DNA of 27,314 nucleotides from Rhodoferax sp. (GTDB lineage: Bacteria > Pseudomonadota > Gammaproteobacteria > Burkholderiales > Burkholderiaceae_C): assembly GCA_029946045.1 (NCBI GenBank), contig JAQSDS010000343.1, positions 1 to 27,314 on the forward strand, written 5' to 3'. A model generated the notes under the pieces. That model made no database searches and was not told the DNA's origin. It saw only the letters and a program-made list of their open reading frames with translations. Position numbers and translations under genes: made by a program. Positions within the stretch are counted from its first letter, which is position 1. Each line of letters starts with the position of its first letter. This document shows, piece by piece, positions 25,327 through 27,314 of the stretch.

Positions 25327-26468
25327 TGCGCCCTCCGCGCGCTTGGATTCACCGCACGAATCAATTGACTGAACAAGCGCCGCTTGTACGCGCGCACCGC
25401 TGTGGCAGGTGTCACGATTTGAACGCTGCCAACGTTGTCGACGAAGCCCATTTCATAGGTCTTGGGGTCTACGAAACCCGCGCTCGTTTCGTTGTTGCGC
25501 GCCAATAAGTGAACCCGCACTGCGACCACGTTAGCCCAGTCCGTGACGGTGGCAGGAGCGGCCACAAACTTGCCATCAGGCGTACCGTCATTTCCTGTTG
25601 AGTCGATGCCATAGTCGATCTGCATATTCTCAATTCCCTCCACCAAGGGTGTCGTGATCATGGTCGTGCCAGAGACCGGCAACTCCATTCTCTTGAGCGT
25701 GGGAATGGGGTTGCCACCATCATCTGAAGCGCTACAGTTTGAACCGTCCGACATGACGCTGCAGGGACTGACAAAATAAATGTGCACCAGGAACTTGCGT
25801 AATGGGGCCGGCGCCGCAGGAATGGCTGCCGCCGCAGTCACGCCAGACGCCGCAACAACGGCCGGCTTGGCTTGCGTCTGAAGCGTAAAGACCCCCGTGT
25901 TGGCACCGGTACCCATCACCTTTTCGAACAACAAGCCTGAGGGCGTTAAACCTGACTGCAAATAGACCTGCCCACCAGCTGCAGATGCGGCAGAAGCAAT
26001 GGTCAATGGTGCGGCTTCTACCCGCCGGACGACCAAAATATCCGTACCACTCACATGATTGGCGGCATTGATGCAAGTTGGCAGCACCGTGGTCGGCGCG
26101 TTATAGCCCTGAACCGGCAAGACCATCGCAGGATCAATGGCGGTCACAGTGATGACACACGGATCAGGCAAAGCGCCCGGAACAGTCAGACCCGCAACAT
26201 TGGAAAACTCACCGTAATAACCCGCCATCTGAATATCTTCGTTGAGCAACTGCATTGCATAACGACCGTTTTCTATCTGCCGGCTCGACTTCTCAAGCTC
26301 AGCCTGTGTGCTGCTTTGCTGTGCAATCAAGGCCGTCAGGCCGGCAAGCAAAATGAGCCCGATCGTGATCGATACCATCCATTCGACCAAGGTGACACCG
26401 CGCTGAGACCGCAGCCCTGGTGACAAACGATGCATCGCGGGGTAGTGTGGGAGGTTCAGGTGTTTCAT
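25323..26468 (-). CDS. pilW: Minor pilin PilW
   Basis: A 381-residue prepilin with a long leader cut after G24, then VTLVEWMVSITIGLILLAGLTALI with Glu at mature position 5. The typical PilW segment ENGRYAMQLLNEDIQMAGYYGEF follows. The C-terminal part contains EGIENMQIDYGIDSTGNDGTPD, the common PilW pattern before the last beta strands. It belongs to the pilus-tip priming complex. The ATG at 26468, 2 bp after the pilV stop, is the most plausible start; the frame is open to 26714, but that extension overlaps pilV and is not protein-like. MHRLSPG at 26435 is an alternative. No strong ribosome site, so coupling with pilV is likely. Confidence 0.9.
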   Translation of the reverse strand: MKHLNLPHYPAMHRLSPGLRSQRGVTLVEWMVSITIGLILLAGLTALIAQQSSTQAELEKSSRQIENGRYAMQLLNEDIQMAGYYGEFSNVAGLTVPGALPDPCVITVTAIDPAMVLPVQGYNAPTTVLPTCINAANHVSGTDILVVRRVEAAPLTIASAASAAGGQVYLQSGLTPSGLLFEKVMGTGANTGVFTLQTQAKPAVVAASGVTAAAAIPAAPAPLRKFLVHIYFVSPCSVMSDGSNCSASDDGGNPIPTLKRMELPVSGTTMITTPLVEGIENMQIDYGIDSTGNDGTPDGKFVAAPATVTDWANVVAVRVHLLARNNETSAGFVDPKTYEMGFVDNVGSVQIVTPATAVRAYKRRLFSQLIRAVNPSARRAQ

Positions 26469-26470
26469 GC

Positions 26471-27067
26471 TTAGCTCAAATTCGCGATTTCCAGCGGCAC
26501 GCTCACCGCTCTTCTGAGGGCTTCGTCGCCGTACAGCTCGAAACCACAAGTCACAGCAACCGGTGGTGCAATGGTGGCACCACCGCCCTGCCAGACCACG
26601 CTCACCTGGTACACCCCTGCAGACACCGCAGTAATGCATCCACGCGCACCCAGCATGGCACCCACATCGCGGGTACCCGACTTTTCGGTACTGCCCAGCA
26701 ACAAGTTGTTCCACTCGCGAATATCTTGATCAGTCCGTTGAGCCCATGCTATTTGTTCTGCAGTGACAACAGGGCAAGTGGAAGTAACGGCAAGCGTGCC
26801 CGTCGCGGGTACGGCGTAACCCGTACCTACGGGATCCGGAAGCGCATAACAAGCCGCCGCCTTGCGATTCGTATTGATTCTGTTCACCATGTCCTGCAAC
26901 ACCACCAGGGCCTGCATGCGCTGGTACGACTCCATTTGGGAGCGCTGGCTTTGCACCATCAAACCCACCAGACCCAGCAGGCCCAACATCAGGATCACCA
27001 AGGTGACCAGAACCTCAATCAGGCTGGAGCCGCGCTGGGAAGAAATTGAACGAAATGTCGATTTCAT
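26471..27067 (-). CDS. pilV: Minor pilin PilV
   Basis: A 198-residue prepilin: leader cut after G13, then SSLIEVLVTLVILMLGLLGLVGLM with Glu at mature position 5 (E18). YQRMQALVVLQDMVNRINTNR follows, the usual PilV helix. The C-terminal region has Cys residues at AACYALP, STCPVV, ARGCI and VTCGF. It is part of the minor-pilin priming complex. The ATG at 27067 is supported by GGAG 7 nt upstream and overlaps the stop of the preceding fimT/fimU-like gene as ATGA. A frame start two codons earlier is less likely. Confidence 0.9.
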   Translation of the reverse strand: MKSTFRSISSQRGSSLIEVLVTLVILMLGLLGLVGLMVQSQRSQMESYQRMQALVVLQDMVNRINTNRKAAACYALPDPVGTGYAVPATGTLAVTSTCPVVTAEQIAWAQRTDQDIREWNNLLLGSTEKSGTRDVGAMLGARGCITAVSAGVYQVSVVWQGGGATIAPPVAVTCGFELYGDEALRRAVSVPLEIANLS

Positions 27068-27314
27068 GAGCAAACTCCAGAACTACTTAGGGAGCTTTTG
27101 GGCATGCCGCTCAAGTCGAAGGCAACACAACGCGCACGACCATCGTTACCAGTGACCGTCATGGTCGTTACTGCTGCACTCAATCGTCCGGTGCTGCTAT
27201 ACGTGATGGCCGATGCCGGCCCCGAAAATGTGACGCCGCTGTAGGCCTGCTGCTGGCTGAGTTGGGTGGTTCCCGCAGCCACGGTCCAGCCATCTTTCCA
27301 GCCAGCGGCACCAC
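27064..27314 (-). CDS. fimU: GspH/FimT (FimU-like) minor pilin, N-terminus cut by window edge
   Basis: Only the last 82 or so codons are present, reading GAAGWKDGWTVAAG and on to the stop at 27064. The W-x-x-GW segment and the ending with VTGNDGRARCVAFDLSGMPK are typical of the GspH domain of FimT/FimU pseudopilins. Position at the head of fimU-pilV-pilW-pilX-pilY1 supports FimU; the symbol is tentative. The stop overlaps the pilV start by 4 bp. The prepilin leader and helix lie outside the window. Confidence 0.75.
   Translation of the reverse strand, partial: GAAGWKDGWTVAAGTTQLSQQQAYSGVTFSGPASAITYSSTGRLSAAVTTMTVTGNDGRARCVAFDLSGMPKSSLSSSGVCS

Overview
The window reads as chromosomal DNA of a GC-rich betaproteobacterium, most likely a Comamonadaceae member close to Rhodoferax, Polaromonas or Curvibacter. 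This rests on how the protein sequences look and on familiar gene neighbourhoods (cysS-alkA-accA-tilS-lysC, two cyclophilins followed by lpxH, glyA-nrdR, and a pilVWX-pilY1 minor-pilin cluster). No database search was possible. Layout: (1) 1-1421 is accessory. A hypothetical gene runs off the left edge on the minus strand, followed by about 1 kb of non-coding DNA rich in hairpins and short GGGGACA repeats, ending at the 3' end of a tRNA-Ser(GCU) gene. (2) 1422-6979 is a minus-strand housekeeping block in transcription order cysS, alkA-like glycosylase, accA, tilS, lysC, tRNA-Ser, closed by a strong intrinsic terminator. A 58-bp hairpin-bearing tandem repeat sits in front of accA. (3) 7171-9735 is a plus-strand operon: secreted TPR protein, periplasmic cyclophilin, cytoplasmic cyclophilin, lpxH. 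Two REP-like palindromes lie just before the unusual lpxH start. (4) 9732-16334 holds two large minus-strand genes, a DUF349 protein and a DUF748/AsmA-like envelope protein. (5) 16335-19349 is plus strand: a palindrome-rich promoter region, a membrane-anchored lytic transglycosylase, a ZTP (pfl) riboswitch, glyA and nrdR. (6) 19350-27314 is a minus-strand type IV pilus minor-pilin operon: fimT/fimU-like (cut by the right edge), pilV, pilW, pilX, pilY1 and a second fimT-like gene. How the parts work together: the housekeeping blocks cover tRNA charging and modification, fatty-acid and lipid A synthesis, aspartate-family amino acids, one-carbon metabolism and ribonucleotide reductase control. 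The last 8 kb encodes the tip and priming complex of a type IV pilus. The most distinctive items are a PilY1 adhesin carrying an apparent insert of about 430 residues made of five beta-rich repeats between its vWA-like head and its C-terminal propeller, the glyA ZTP riboswitch with a visible alternative pairing next to the start codon, the tandem hairpin repeat before accA, the REP-like elements at the lpxH start, and the repeat-rich segment flanking tRNA-Ser.
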